Shown here: positions 1-8,751 of the stretch, piece after piece
Numbering within the stretch: position 1 is the stretch's first letter
Layout of the letters: every line of letters begins with the position of its first letter
Source of the DNA: an uncultured Halomonas sp.
GTDB taxonomy: Bacteria; Pseudomonadota; Gammaproteobacteria; Pseudomonadales; Halomonadaceae
Assembly (NCBI RefSeq): GCF_947501415.1
Contig: NZ_CANMVL010000001.1
Coordinates: 62,001 to 126,000 of the forward strand
Length of the DNA stretch: 64,000 bases
Reading direction: 5' to 3'
The notes under the pieces: model-generated
What the model was told of the DNA's origin: nothing
What the model saw: only the letters and a program-made list of their open reading frames with translations
Databases searched by the model: none
Program-made: the position numbers and the translations under genes

Positions 1-2180
1 TTTGGGCGGGCCAGGCCCGCCTCCAGGAGGTTGTAGTCGGTGAGCAGGTCGACATTCTGAAGGCGCAGGCTCTTCTCCAGGCGACGGCTGTTGGCGTAGG
101 TGTCGATCCCCACCGGCGTGACGCCGGCCTCGAACAGTCGGTCCCATAGCGCCAGCCCGTAGCTGAAGGGGACGTATAGCTCCCAACCCTGCTCACCCAC
201 ATAGGAGATTCGGAAGGCCCAGACCGGCAGGCCCTGGACACGTATCTCGCGGGCGGTGGCGAAGGGGAGGTGGGCATCGTCCAGGGCCTCTGGCAGATCG
301 GCGAGTGCCTGCAGGATGCGTCGGGCGTTGGGGCCCCACAGACCCAGGGTGGCCAGGCCGTCGGTGCGGTCCTCCAGGTGCCAGCGGGTCAGACCCCATC
401 CCTCGCCACGGCGGATGATCCACATCAGGTCGCGGTGGCCGGTATCGCCACCACAGATCACCCGCCAGCTGTCCGGCGCCAGGCGCACGATGGTGAGGTC
501 GGAATGCACGCCGCCGGCGTCGTCGAGGAAGTGGGTGTAGACCCCCTTGCCGATGGGGGTGTCGCCACCGATGCGTGCCACCGATAGACGCTCCAGCAGT
601 GCCTCGGCATCGTGGCCCGAGATATCGTAGATGGCGAAGTGGGAGAGATTGACCATGCCCACGTCATCGCTCATGGCGAGCTGCTCGGCATTGGCGACAC
701 GCCAGAAGTGGCGGGCATCCCATTCGGCGGGGCGCTCCGGGACTCGTTCCAGATAGGCGGCCAGACGCGTTTCGTTGGCGGCATAGCCGTGGGCGCGCTC
801 CCAGCCGGCGGCCTCCATGAAGTAGCCCCCCAGCTCCTGCTCCCTCGACCAGAAGGGGCCGCGCCTGAGGTTGCGGCCGCTGGCGAAAGGCTCCCGGGGG
901 TGTACCGGCGGGTCGTAGATCTTCTGGGCGATCTCCCGGCAGCGTCCATGGACGTGGTGCGGGGTCTTCTGCACCGGATAGAAGCGAGCGATATCGACGC
1001 TGCAGGGGTCCATGTCGGGCCGGCCCCGGGTGATCCAGTCGGCCAGCAGCTTGCCCATGCCAGGGGCGTCCTTGACCCAGACCGCCTCGCAGAACCACAG
1101 GCCGCGGGTTTCCGGCGACTCGCCCACCAGCGAGCCACCGTCGGAGGTGACCGAGAGCAGGCCGTTGAAGGAGTGCTTCTCGTCCAGCCCCAGTTCGCCG
1201 AGCACCGGAGTGAGCGCCATGGCGAGCTCCAGCGCCTCAGCGACCTGGTCGATCTCCAGGTCGCGCATCGAGGGGGAGAGCCGGGCCCGGTGGCGATCGA
1301 GGATGGCATGCGGCTCCACCAGGCGTGGTTCCCTCGGCTCATAGTAACCCAGTTCGAGCTGACCGCCCTCGGTGCTGGCCGGGTCACCGGTATCGCGCAG
1401 ATAGGCGGAGTTGCCCTGGTCGCGCAGCAAGGGGTAGCCGATCTCCTTGCCACTGCCGGCGAAGGTGTCGAAGGGACCGAAGAAAATCAGCGGGTGTTCC
1501 AGTGGCATCAGCGGCAGGGCGGCGCCGCCCATGGCGGCGGGAATCGGTCCCCAGATACCGGCGGTAACGATCACCAGAGGCGTCGAGACATAGCCTTTCA
1601 GCGTCTCGACGCCGTGAACCCGTCCATCGCGGACATCGATATCCAGCGCCGGGGTCTCGGCGAAGGCGTGCAGATGGCCGCTGGCAACGGCCTTCTCGAT
1701 CAGCTCGCCGGCAACGCGCTGGGAGCGTGGTACCACCAGCCCGGCATCGGGATCCCAGAGGGCGCCGAGCACCAGGTCGCGCTCCAGCAGCGGGAAGCGT
1801 GCCACCGTCTCGTCGGCATCGATCATGCAGGCGCGGGTACCGAATGCCTTGCCCGAGGCGACCTTGCGCTGGAGCTCGGCCAGGCGCGCGTCGTCGCCGA
1901 CCCTTGCGATCTCCAGCCCGCCGGACTTGTGATAGTGGCCCATTGCTTCAAAGAAGCGCTGGCTGTAGGTGGTGGTATAGCAGCTCAGGCGGTCGTGGGA
2001 GGTCATGTAGCAGAAGTCGGAGGCGTGAGCGGTGGAGCCGACGTCCGAGGGCAGGGCGGCGGTCTCCAGACCCACCAGGTTGGTCCAGCCCAGCTCGATG
2101 AGGTGGTGGACCACCGAGGCACCAACGATGCCGCCCAGGCCGATGATCACCGCGTCTGCCTGCGAGGGTAGGGTTGCCAT
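1..2180 (-). CDS. FAD-dependent dehydrogenase with GcvT-like C-terminal half (dimethylglycine/sarcosine dehydrogenase family), 3' end outside window
   Basis: Reading starts at the ATG at 2180, preceded by AGGAGG six bases upstream, and runs off the left edge after about 726 codons; family members are about 800 residues. Near the N-terminus is a dinucleotide-binding stretch (VIIGLGGIVGAS, about residues 11-22), followed by GSTAHAS, where His52 matches the His that carries covalent FAD in mammalian dimethylglycine dehydrogenase. The second half looks like the aminomethyltransferase (GcvT) fold. Family members oxidise N-methyl groups and pass the carbon to tetrahydrofolate. It is divergent from a GcvT-like/MetF-like pair, which supports a one-carbon role. 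The substrate cannot be read from the sequence; dimethylglycine, sarcosine or another N-methyl compound are possible. Confidence 0.8.
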   Translation of the reverse strand, partial: MATLPSQADAVIIGLGGIVGASVVHHLIELGWTNLVGLETAALPSDVGSTAHASDFCYMTSHDRLSCYTTTYSQRFFEAMGHYHKSGGLEIARVGDDARLAELQRKVASGKAFGTRACMIDADETVARFPLLERDLVLGALWDPDAGLVVPRSQRVAGELIEKAVASGHLHAFAETPALDIDVRDGRVHGVETLKGYVSTPLVIVTAGIWGPIPAAMGGAALPLMPLEHPLIFFGPFDTFAGSGKEIGYPLLRDQGNSAYLRDTGDPASTEGGQLELGYYEPREPRLVEPHAILDRHRARLSPSMRDLEIDQVAEALELAMALTPVLGELGLDEKHSFNGLLSVTSDGGSLVGESPETRGLWFCEAVWVKDAPGMGKLLADWITRGRPDMDPCSVDIARFYPVQKTPHHVHGRCREIAQKIYDPPVHPREPFASGRNLRRGPFWSREQELGGYFMEAAGWERAHGYAANETRLAAYLERVPERPAEWDARHFWRVANAEQLAMSDDVGMVNLSHFAIYDISGHDAEALLERLSVARIGGDTPIGKGVYTHFLDDAGGVHSDLTIVRLAPDSWRVICGGDTGHRDLMWIIRRGEGWGLTRWHLEDRTDGLATLGLWGPNARRILQALADLPEALDDAHLPFATAREIRVQGLPVWAFRISYVGEQGWELYVPFSYGLALWDRLFEAGVTPVGIDTYANSRRLEKSLRLQNVDLLTDYNLLEAGLARP

Positions 2181-2312
2181 GGTCAACCTCCTGAGAGCAC
2201 CTGAGTTTCTGCCAGCATAAGGCAGCCCCGGCAGGTCACGCTGTCCCGCGACGACGCCTCCTTGTCCGCTGGCGACAGGCTGCCACCGGGGCTGTCGCCT
2301 ACGGCTAAGAGT

Positions 2313-2340
2313 GGGCCGCCCATGGCGAGATGGGTGGCCC
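2313..2340. other. Stem-loop in the divergent intergenic region
   Basis: Arms 2313-2322 and 2331-2340 pair over ten bases with one G-U pair. The spacer 2181-2416 between the two divergent one-carbon genes must hold both promoters, but I could not identify convincing -35/-10 boxes. I looked for a glycine riboswitch because of the gene context and did not see its conserved core. Confidence 0.4.
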
Positions 2341-2416
2341 CGGTCGGGTCTAGTGTCGAAGGCATGGGGCCGGCGCGGGGCCGGTACCTGTCACAGCGAC
2401 CCATGAGGTGAGCGTC

Positions 2417-3613
2417 ATGTCCCAGGTCATCGAAAGCGTCGAGCACGCCCGGGAAGCACCGGAGATTCTGCTCTATCCGCGTATCCGCAAGTCACCCTTC
2501 TTCTATGCCTCGCGGCGCCATGGGGTGCGCAAATATAGTGTCTACAACCACCACTATCATCCACGGCTCTATACCGACCCCGTGGACGAGTACTGGGCCC
2601 TGGTGCAGGGTGTGACCCTGTGGGATGTCGGGGTCGAGCGCCAGATCGAGATATCGGGGCCCGATGCCTTCGCCTTCACCCAGCGGCTGGTTCCCCGTGA
2701 CATGCGCCACTGCCAGGTCGGGCAGTGCAAGTATGTCTTCGTTACCGGCCCCGATGGTGGCATCCTCAATGACCCAGTGCTGCTGCGCATCGAGGAGAAC
2801 CGCTTCTGGCTGTCGCTGGCCGATAGCGACATCCTGTTGTGGTGCCAGGGGCTTGCCGTCAACTCGGGACTCGATGTCACCCTGCGCGAGGTGGATGTGG
2901 CACCGGTGCAGGTCCAGGGCCCCAGGGCCAAGGCGGTGATGGTGGACCTGTTCGGCGAAGCCGTGCTGGCGATGCCCTACTATCACCTGATGGAGGCGGA
3001 GCTCGACGGGATGTCGGTGGTGATTTCGCGCACCGGCTACTCGGGCGAGGTCGGCTACGAGATCTATCTGCGCGAGGCCAGTCGCTTCGGCGAGGCCCTG
3101 TGGCAGCGCGTGTTCGAGGCCGGCCGTCCCCACGGCATGCAGGTGATCGGCCCCTGCCATATCCGTCGTATCGAGGGGGGGATCCTCGCCTTCGGCTGCG
3201 ACATCTGGTACGACACCAACCCCTTCGAAGTGGGAATGGGGTACGACTGGATGGTGGACCTGCGCGGGGATGATGACTTCATCGGTCGTGCCGCCCTGGA
3301 GCGCATCAAGGCCGAGGGAGTATCGCGCAAGCTGGTGGGGGTGGAGATCGACGGGCCTAGCGTGGGCTACTTCACCGATGGCAGCATGATCGACGTCTTT
3401 CCGGTCTTCACACCGGGCGGCGAGCGTATCGGTCAGGTCACCTCGGCCACCCGCTCGCCGCGCCAGGAGCGCAATATCGGCTATGCCATGGTACCCATCG
3501 AGCATGCCGAGCTGGGCACGGCACTACGGATCGAGGCCAATACCGGACTGCAGGATGCCGTGGTCGTTGAGAAGCCCTTCCATGATCCGACCAAGACCAT
3601 TCCCAAGGAGTAA
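2417..3613 (+). CDS. GcvT-fold tetrahydrofolate-dependent methyltransferase/demethylase (DmdA/LigM-like)
   Basis: 398 residues. I chose ATG 2417 because GAGGTGA lies just upstream; the GTG at 2408 forms part of that ribosome binding site. The protein is a single aminomethyltransferase-type unit with the FYASRRHGV...YNHHY stretch near residue 30, which resembles the start of DmdA (dimethylsulfoniopropionate demethylase) and LigM/DesA (O-demethylases) rather than glycine-cleavage GcvT. The C-terminal barrel follows (GQVTSATRSPR...IGYAMV). Such enzymes move a methyl group from a methylated substrate to tetrahydrofolate in the cytoplasm. The next gene, a MetF-like protein, begins seven bases after the stop and could oxidise the methyl-THF formed. 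The substrate is unknown; DMSP is only one possibility. Confidence 0.75.
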   Translation: MSQVIESVEHAREAPEILLYPRIRKSPFFYASRRHGVRKYSVYNHHYHPRLYTDPVDEYWALVQGVTLWDVGVERQIEISGPDAFAFTQRLVPRDMRHCQVGQCKYVFVTGPDGGILNDPVLLRIEENRFWLSLADSDILLWCQGLAVNSGLDVTLREVDVAPVQVQGPRAKAVMVDLFGEAVLAMPYYHLMEAELDGMSVVISRTGYSGEVGYEIYLREASRFGEALWQRVFEAGRPHGMQVIGPCHIRRIEGGILAFGCDIWYDTNPFEVGMGYDWMVDLRGDDDFIGRAALERIKAEGVSRKLVGVEIDGPSVGYFTDGSMIDVFPVFTPGGERIGQVTSATRSPRQERNIGYAMVPIEHAELGTALRIEANTGLQDAVVVEKPFHDPTKTIPKE

Positions 3614-3619
3614 GAACAT

Positions 3620-4486
3620 ATGACGTCGATCCGCTTCGAGCTGATGCCCCTCGTCGGCATGCAGGAAGCGGCACTATCCCTGCCCGCAGGCGCCACGGTC
3701 ACCGTGACCTGCTCACCACGCCACGGCCTCGAGCGGACCCTCGAGGCCACCGAGTGGCTGGTCGAGAGAGGGTTTCATGTGGTGCCGCACCTGGCGGCCC
3801 GGCGGGTACGGGATAGCGCCCACCTGGAGTCGCTGCTGGAGCGCCTGGTGGCCCTGGGTGTCGATGATATATTCGTGGTGGGTGGCGATGGAGAGAGCCC
3901 GCTGGGCGACTACCCTCACGGCCTCGCTCTGCTCGAGGCCATGGGGAGCCTGGCACAGCGACCGTTGCGGGTTGGGGTTCCCGTCTATCCCGAGGGGCAT
4001 CACGCCATCGACGGAGATGACCTGGAGCGTGACCTCGTCGCCAAGGCGTCTCTGGCCGACTATGCCGTGACCCAGCTCTGTTTCGAGGCCGAGCCGCTGC
4101 TGGCCTGGCGCAGGCGTCAGTCACGGCTCGGGCTAGCCCTGCCGGTCTATGCCGGCGTCCCCGGGGTGATGGAGCCCAAGCGGCTGCTGGCCATCGCCAT
4201 GCGTCTGGGGCTGGGGCCCTCGATGCGTGCCCTGCGTCGCCAGTCGGGCTGGCTGAGACGGCTGTTGAGGCCTTCGGACTTTCGCCCCGACGCCTTGCTG
4301 GAGAAGGTGGAGCCGCTGCTGGAGGATGGCGTCGACGGTTTCATCGGCCTGCATGTTTACACCTTCAATCGGGTCGAACCCACCCGGCGCTGGCTGGAGG
4401 CGCGTCTGCGCCTGATGTCCGGCCGGCCAGAGTCGACGTCGTCGGGAGCCGGCCCCGTCACCTCGGCCGGCGAACCCCTGGCCTGA
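3620..4486 (+). CDS. MetF-like methylenetetrahydrofolate reductase family protein
   Basis: 288 residues, close to bacterial MetF length. AAGGAG at 3605-3610 overlaps the previous stop region, so the gene is translated from the same message. Sequence landmarks follow MetF in order: FELMP (Glu7, matching catalytic Glu28 of E. coli FEFFP), VVGGDGE (Asp90, matching Asp120 of RGDLP), PVYPEGHH (matching AYPEVHP), TQLCFE and HVYTFNR. FAD-dependent interconversion of methylene- and methyl-THF is therefore plausible. The pairing with a methyl-THF-producing demethylase suggests it works in the oxidative direction, returning methyl carbon to the C1 pool; that is inference. The overall sequence is clearly divergent from housekeeping MetF. 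Confidence 0.78.
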   Translation: MTSIRFELMPLVGMQEAALSLPAGATVTVTCSPRHGLERTLEATEWLVERGFHVVPHLAARRVRDSAHLESLLERLVALGVDDIFVVGGDGESPLGDYPHGLALLEAMGSLAQRPLRVGVPVYPEGHHAIDGDDLERDLVAKASLADYAVTQLCFEAEPLLAWRRRQSRLGLALPVYAGVPGVMEPKRLLAIAMRLGLGPSMRALRRQSGWLRRLLRPSDFRPDALLEKVEPLLEDGVDGFIGLHVYTFNRVEPTRRWLEARLRLMSGRPESTSSGAGPVTSAGEPLA

Positions 4487-4584
4487 GATTGATTGTTCCC
4501 ATCTGGCGACAGGTAGGGAAGCTCTGTGGAAGTCGCCGTCGCTGCCGCCTCGATTTTACTCCTCGCCCTATACTGGGCCGCGTC

Positions 4585-4608
4585 GGGCAGCGCCGGATTG
4601 CGCTGCCC
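4585..4608 (+). terminator. Terminator-like hairpin after the MetF-like gene
   Basis: A nine-base perfect stem, 4585-4593 with 4600-4608, and a six-base loop. It is followed by a pyrimidine-rich but not strictly U-rich stretch, so termination is only likely. It lies between the MetF-like gene and the glycine-zipper gene on the same strand. Confidence 0.4.
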
Positions 4609-4699
4609 CTCTCATCGCCACGAGCCATCAAGGTCACGCTCGCCTTGAGCCCGGAAGTGTTTCAGTGAGTGGTGTTCCACTCTTATCAGGAGATGACAG

Positions 4700-5398
4700 A
4701 TGAGCAAGACCTCGATCGTTGTCGGCGCGACGCTGGCCGTGCTGGGTGTTGGAGGGCTGGCGTTCGGGGCCTGGCAGGTCCAGCAGCCACGTGGGCCGGT
4801 ATATGCCGAAATCCTGGCGGTAGAGCCCGTGACCCGAACCGTGGAGCGGCCGCGAGAGGTCTGCGAGGACGTTGAGCGGGTAGTGAGCGAGGAAGTCCCG
4901 GTCGAGGTGCCGGTGCAGGTTCCGGTGGAGGCGCCGACCCCGTCCGAACCGGCGGCCAGTCGCGACCCTCACCGCATCGTCGGCAGTGCCGCTGGCGCTC
5001 TCGTCGGCGGGCTGCTGGGTAACCAGGTCGGGGGTGGCAGCGGCAAGAAGATCGCCACCGTGGCGGGTGCCATCGGCGGCGCCCTGGCCGGACGCGAGGT
5101 TCAGGAGCGCGTCGAGGCGCGCCAGCATGCCCAGGCCGGTGGCCAGGTGCAGTACGAGACCCGCTATGAGACGCGTTACGAGACCCGCCAGCGGGTGGTG
5201 GTCGAGGAGGAGTGCCGGACCGTCGTGGAACAGCATGAGGAGTCACAGGGCTATGAGGTCACCTACCGCCTCGATGATGAGGAGCTCTCCCGGCGCCTGG
5301 AGACGCCTCCCCAGGCCGAACGCCTGCCGGTGATCGATGGCGAGGTGCAGTGGCAGGCCGAGTCCGACGCCACGGCCGAGGCATCCACCGAGGTGTGA
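4700..5398 (+). CDS. Glycine-zipper envelope protein with a short Tyr-Glu-Thr-Arg repeat
   Basis: 232 residues; ATG 4700 is preceded by AGGAG at 4688-4692. An N-terminal hydrophobic segment (about residues 5-25) acts as anchor or signal. A proline/valine-rich linker with repeated EVPV/QVPV follows, then a glycine-zipper block (about residues 95-135, GSAAGALVGGLLGNQVGGGSGKK type) of the kind found in 17-kDa surface antigen and YmgG-like proteins. After it, YETR is repeated three times in tandem (about residues 154-165). Glycine zippers usually insert in or span membranes; the exact function is unknown. It stands alone, bounded by hairpins on both sides. Confidence 0.7.
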   Translation: MSKTSIVVGATLAVLGVGGLAFGAWQVQQPRGPVYAEILAVEPVTRTVERPREVCEDVERVVSEEVPVEVPVQVPVEAPTPSEPAASRDPHRIVGSAAGALVGGLLGNQVGGGSGKKIATVAGAIGGALAGREVQERVEARQHAQAGGQVQYETRYETRYETRQRVVVEEECRTVVEQHEESQGYEVTYRLDDEELSRRLETPPQAERLPVIDGEVQWQAESDATAEASTEV

Positions 5399-5464
5399 AA
5401 TTTCGATTCCGCCCGCTGCACGAAGGTTTCGCCCTCGACGGACCCCGTCTGCCCTTCAGTAATG

Positions 5465-5499
5465 ACACCGCCCCCGAGCGAGAGGCTCGGGGGCGGTGT
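5465..5499. terminator. Bidirectional terminator hairpin
   Basis: A perfect 15-base stem, 5465-5479 with 5485-5499, closing a five-base loop, GC-rich. It lies between two converging genes (the glycine-zipper protein and an NhaC permease) and can serve both. Confidence 0.75.
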
Positions 5500-5534
5500 G
5501 GTGTGGCCAGGTGCCAGGGAGCTGGCCTGAGGGG

Positions 5535-7028
5535 TCAGGTCATCAGCATGCCCAGGGCGAGGAAGCCCAGGGTGGTCACCAGTGCCCCGATCAGGGCGTA
5601 GGGGATCTGCGTCAGCGCATGCTGCATCGGTTGACAGCCGCTGCCCTGGGAGGAGAGCACCGAGGAGTCGGAGAAGAAGCAGGCGTGGCTGCCAAAGCTC
5701 GAGGCGGAAAGCAGGGCGCCGACCACCAGCGGCAACGGGGCGCCCATGCTTTGCGCGATGGGGATCACGATGGGGATCGAGATCACGAACACCCCCCATG
5801 AGGAGCCGGTGGCAAATACCACGATGGCCATGGAGAGGAAGACGATGGCCGGCAGCATGGCGACCGTCAGATAGGGGGTAAGGGAGTCGATCATGAAGGC
5901 CGTCATGCCGAGCTGGTCGTTGATCTCGCGTAGCACGAAGCCGACGGCGACGATGGCGAGCGGCAGCATCATGGTCCTGAAGCCGTCCATAATGGCGTCC
6001 ATCAGAGTGGCGAAGGTGGCCAGTCGCTGGATCAGGTAGAGCAGGATGGTAAACATGATGGCCACGATCACGCCCTTGAGAAGGTCGATCTCGAACCAGG
6101 CGCTGGCGCCGATCAGTACCGCCATCGGCAGCAGGAAGTTCATCACGCCGACCCATGGCCGCGTGATGGGCACATCATCCTCCCCGAGGGCGACCTCCGG
6201 GGCGTTGTCGGGGATCGGCTGACCGTTTCTGGCACGCTCCTCGGCGGCCTTCATCGGGCCGATATCGGGCATGATGCCGATGGCGACGAGCAGGACCAGT
6301 CCCATGGCCACCCAGCCATAGAGCATGAACGGGATCGACTGGATATAGAGCCACATTCCCGGGCCATCGGTGGCACCGTTGGTTTCGAGTAGCTCGGCGA
6401 AGTAGACCGCCCAGGTGGAGATCGGTACCAGAATACAGACAGGGGCCGCCGTCGAGTCGACGATGTAGGCCAGCTTTTCCCGGGAGACACCGAATCGATC
6501 GGTGAGTCGCTTCATGGCGGCCGAGGTGGCCAGCGCATTGAGGTAGTCGTCGATGAAGATCAGTACGCCCAGCGTGGCGGTACTCAGCAACGACTGGCGG
6601 CGAGTCTTGACCAGCCGCGTCATGAAGTGACTGAAACTCAGGGTGCAGCCCGACTTTTCCAGCATGGCAATGAAGCCACCCATCAGGCCGCACACCAGGA
6701 TCAGCCAGGCGATGGTCTCATCCATCATGACCGCCATTGAGATGTCGGACAGCTCGCCGATGAAGTCGTCGGGTTGCAGCATGATCAGCCCCGAGAGGGC
6801 GCCGATGGCCAGCGCCTCCAGGGTGCGGTGGGTCGCGATGGCGACCACCAGCACGATCAACGACGGGACGAGGCTGATCCAGCCGAATGGCGTGCCGGGC
6901 TCATGGTTCAGGGTTAGGCCCCCGACCGTAAGCAGCAGGGCGGTGACCAGGGCGAAGGTCTTGCCGGTACCGCGGCGGTCCGGCAGGGAAGGGGAGAAGG
7001 GGTGGCGCACGGCCTGGTTGGAGCTCAT
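5535..7028 (-). CDS. NhaC-family membrane permease/antiporter
   Basis: 497 residues, ATG at 7028 with GGGAGGT upstream. About eleven to twelve hydrophobic segments are visible. The NhaC core signature is present: FIDDYLNALATSAAMK followed by LAYIVDSTAAPVCILVP, and late in the protein FATGSSWGVF and SFGSHACFFSDSS. Family members exchange Na+ for H+, but others move carboxylates or amino acids. It is encoded just downstream of, and on the same strand as, the gamma-glutamylputrescine synthetase gene (78 bases apart), so co-transcription and a role in importing an amine or exporting a product are reasonable inferences. The substrate cannot be read from the sequence. Confidence 0.85.
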   Translation of the reverse strand: MSSNQAVRHPFSPSLPDRRGTGKTFALVTALLLTVGGLTLNHEPGTPFGWISLVPSLIVLVVAIATHRTLEALAIGALSGLIMLQPDDFIGELSDISMAVMMDETIAWLILVCGLMGGFIAMLEKSGCTLSFSHFMTRLVKTRRQSLLSTATLGVLIFIDDYLNALATSAAMKRLTDRFGVSREKLAYIVDSTAAPVCILVPISTWAVYFAELLETNGATDGPGMWLYIQSIPFMLYGWVAMGLVLLVAIGIMPDIGPMKAAEERARNGQPIPDNAPEVALGEDDVPITRPWVGVMNFLLPMAVLIGASAWFEIDLLKGVIVAIMFTILLYLIQRLATFATLMDAIMDGFRTMMLPLAIVAVGFVLREINDQLGMTAFMIDSLTPYLTVAMLPAIVFLSMAIVVFATGSSWGVFVISIPIVIPIAQSMGAPLPLVVGALLSASSFGSHACFFSDSSVLSSQGSGCQPMQHALTQIPYALIGALVTTLGFLALGMLMT

Positions 7029-7106
7029 GGGGTTACCTCCCGGTCGGCAGTAGGGCGACGGGTCGACGTTGCTGTTGTGGTTGTCTCTCGTCGGAGCGGA
7101 AGAGAG

Positions 7107-8483
7107 TTAGACGTGACGCAGGTACCAGTCGATCTCCAACTGGCTGACCTCCTGCATGGCCTGGCTGCGCTCGACACGCCGATTGGCCAGAAAGACCGTC
7201 AGGAAGTCCTGGCCCAGCGCCTCGCGCAGCGACTCGCTCGCCTCGAGCAGGTCGAGGGCCTGGCGCCAGCTGTTGGTCAGGCTGGGGGCGAACTGGTCGT
7301 AGGCGTTGCCGGTCACCGCTGGGGGAGGCGTGAGTTCTCCGGCGATGCCATGCTCGATACCGGCGAGCAGGGCGGCCAGCAGCAGGTAGGGGTTGGCATC
7401 GGCACCCGCCACGCGGTGCTCCAGGCGCCGGGCGGCGTTGGGGCCGGAGGGAATGCGAACCGCCACCGAGCGATTGTCGAAGCCCCAGGTGGGTGTCATG
7501 GGCACATAGAGTCCCGGCTGGAAGCGTCGGAAGGAGTTCAGGTTCGGGGCGAACAGCGCCACGCTGGCCGGCATCTGCTCGAGTAGTCCGGCAACGGCAT
7601 GCTTGAGGGTCGTGCTGCCCAGCACATCGCCATCGGCGGCGGCGAAGACGTTCTCGCCTGAGTCGTCGATCAGGCTGATATGCACGTGGGTGCCGTTGCC
7701 CGCCTCCAGACCATAGGGCTTGGCCATGAAGGTGGCCTCGAAACCGTGATTCTGTGCCACCCCCTTGATCAGACGCTTGAGCAGCACCGCGGCGTCGCAG
7801 GCGGCCAGGGCGTCAGGGCCGTGCTTCAGGGTGATCTCGAACTGCCCCGGCGCACACTCCTTCAACATGGTGTCCAGCGGCAGCTGCTGCGCCTCGGCGG
7901 CAGCCTGTACGGCCTCCAGGAAGTCGGCATATTCGTCGAGCTCGTTCACCGAGTAGAGCTGGCTCTGGCTGGCACGCTCACCGGTGACGGGGGAGCGTGG
8001 GGGTTGGATCATGCCCCCCTCGGCCCGTTCGCGGTCGACCAGATAGAACTCCATCTCCACGGCCACGACCGGGGTCAGCCGGCGAGCCTTCAGGCGCCTC
8101 AGCTGTCGCTCCAGCACATGCCGCGGCTCGGCGAAGAAGCCGCTGCCGTCGGCTTCCTCCATGGCCATCAGCAGCTGTGCCTGGCGACCCTGGCGACGCC
8201 AGGGCGTGGGCATTAGGGTACCCGGGAGGGGGCGGCAGACGCGGTCGGCGTCGCCGCTGTCCAGGCCCAGGCCGGTCTCCTCGACGGTGTTGCCGAGAAT
8301 ATCCAGAGCGAATACCGAGGCGGGCAGGTTGATGCCCTGGGTATAGGCCTTCTCGAGATTCTCCCGTGACACTCGCTTGCCGCGCAGCACGCCATTGAGG
8401 TCGCTGATCAGCAGGTCGATGCTGGTGATCTCGGGATGCTGCTCGAGAAAGGAGTTCGCTTCGTCGGCATTGGGAGCGGTCAT
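7107..8483 (-). CDS. puuA: Gamma-glutamylputrescine synthetase-like glutamine synthetase
   Basis: 458 residues from ATG 8483. A longer reading from TTG 8543 is possible, but that TTG belongs to a TTGACA box, so I reject it. The protein has the glutamine-synthetase architecture: beta-grasp N-terminus (LISDLNGVLRGKR), catalytic domain with VEMEFYL, NGTHVHIS and FAPNLNSFRRF, and the ATP/ammonia-site region VRIPSGPNAARRLEHRVAGADANPYL. Missing features of GlnA, such as the adenylylation region, and the neighbours (PuuB, PuuD, PuuR-like) point to ATP-dependent ligation of glutamate to putrescine or a related amine, the first step of the Puu pathway in the cytoplasm. The exact amine is inferred. Confidence 0.85.
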   Translation of the reverse strand: MTAPNADEANSFLEQHPEITSIDLLISDLNGVLRGKRVSRENLEKAYTQGINLPASVFALDILGNTVEETGLGLDSGDADRVCRPLPGTLMPTPWRRQGRQAQLLMAMEEADGSGFFAEPRHVLERQLRRLKARRLTPVVAVEMEFYLVDRERAEGGMIQPPRSPVTGERASQSQLYSVNELDEYADFLEAVQAAAEAQQLPLDTMLKECAPGQFEITLKHGPDALAACDAAVLLKRLIKGVAQNHGFEATFMAKPYGLEAGNGTHVHISLIDDSGENVFAAADGDVLGSTTLKHAVAGLLEQMPASVALFAPNLNSFRRFQPGLYVPMTPTWGFDNRSVAVRIPSGPNAARRLEHRVAGADANPYLLLAALLAGIEHGIAGELTPPPAVTGNAYDQFAPSLTNSWRQALDLLEASESLREALGQDFLTVFLANRRVERSQAMQEVSQLEIDWYLRHV

Positions 8484-8513
8484 GTTGGCACCTGTTGTGT
8501 TGTCGTCGGCTTC

Positions 8514-8543
8514 ATTTTTCAGACCGGCGACCGTTGTTGTCAA
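8514..8543 (-). promoter_or_regulatory. Candidate sigma-70 promoter of puuA
   Basis: On the minus strand TTGACA lies at 8543-8538 (perfect -35). The only -10 candidate is weak: AAAAAT at 8519-8514, with an 18-base spacer. A weak -10 would fit an activated or repressed gene. Confidence 0.35.
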
Positions 8544-8561
8544 ATTTTATATACCGTATAG

Positions 8562-8580
8562 GTCAAGCCTTTAGTCGAAT
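8562..8580 (+). promoter_or_regulatory. Candidate operator, copy 1 of a motif shared by two polyamine-gene promoter regions
   Basis: GTCAAGCCTTTAGTCGAAT lies just upstream of the puuA -35 box, in the AT-rich gap between divergent puuA and puuB. It matches 15 of 19 positions of the motif at 13113-13131. A second GTCAA lies at 8539-8543. Binding by the PuuR-like regulator encoded at 16530-17081 is a guess. Confidence 0.4.
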
Positions 8581-8751
8581 AAAACAATCCATTTTTTATT
8601 AAATAGTCATTAAATCAGTAATTTAGATGGGGTTTGCACGCCTGGGTGTTGGGTGGTAGTTTGTTGATGAAAGAGCAACACTCATCCCGCTGGTGAGAAT
8701 TCTCGACTCAACCTGAATAACACTCAACAAGCATGACGAATCAGAGGTCGC

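Noticed and set aside
612..2171. A 519-codon open frame on the plus strand
   Set aside because: It is antisense to the FAD/GcvT dehydrogenase, which has clear motifs and a ribosome site; the antisense peptide has no recognisable family and GC-rich third positions keep such frames open.
2181..2416. Glycine riboswitch before the GcvT-like gene
   Set aside because: The context suggested it, but the conserved aptamer core is not visible; only a simple hairpin is present.
8484..8543. TTG start that would lengthen PuuA by 20 residues
   Set aside because: The TTG is part of a perfect TTGACA box, no ribosome site precedes it, and ATG 8483 gives the usual N-terminus.
8484..8751. E. coli-type PuuR operator
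   Set aside because: No stretch resembles the E. coli PuuR box well; only the locally shared 19-base motif stands out.
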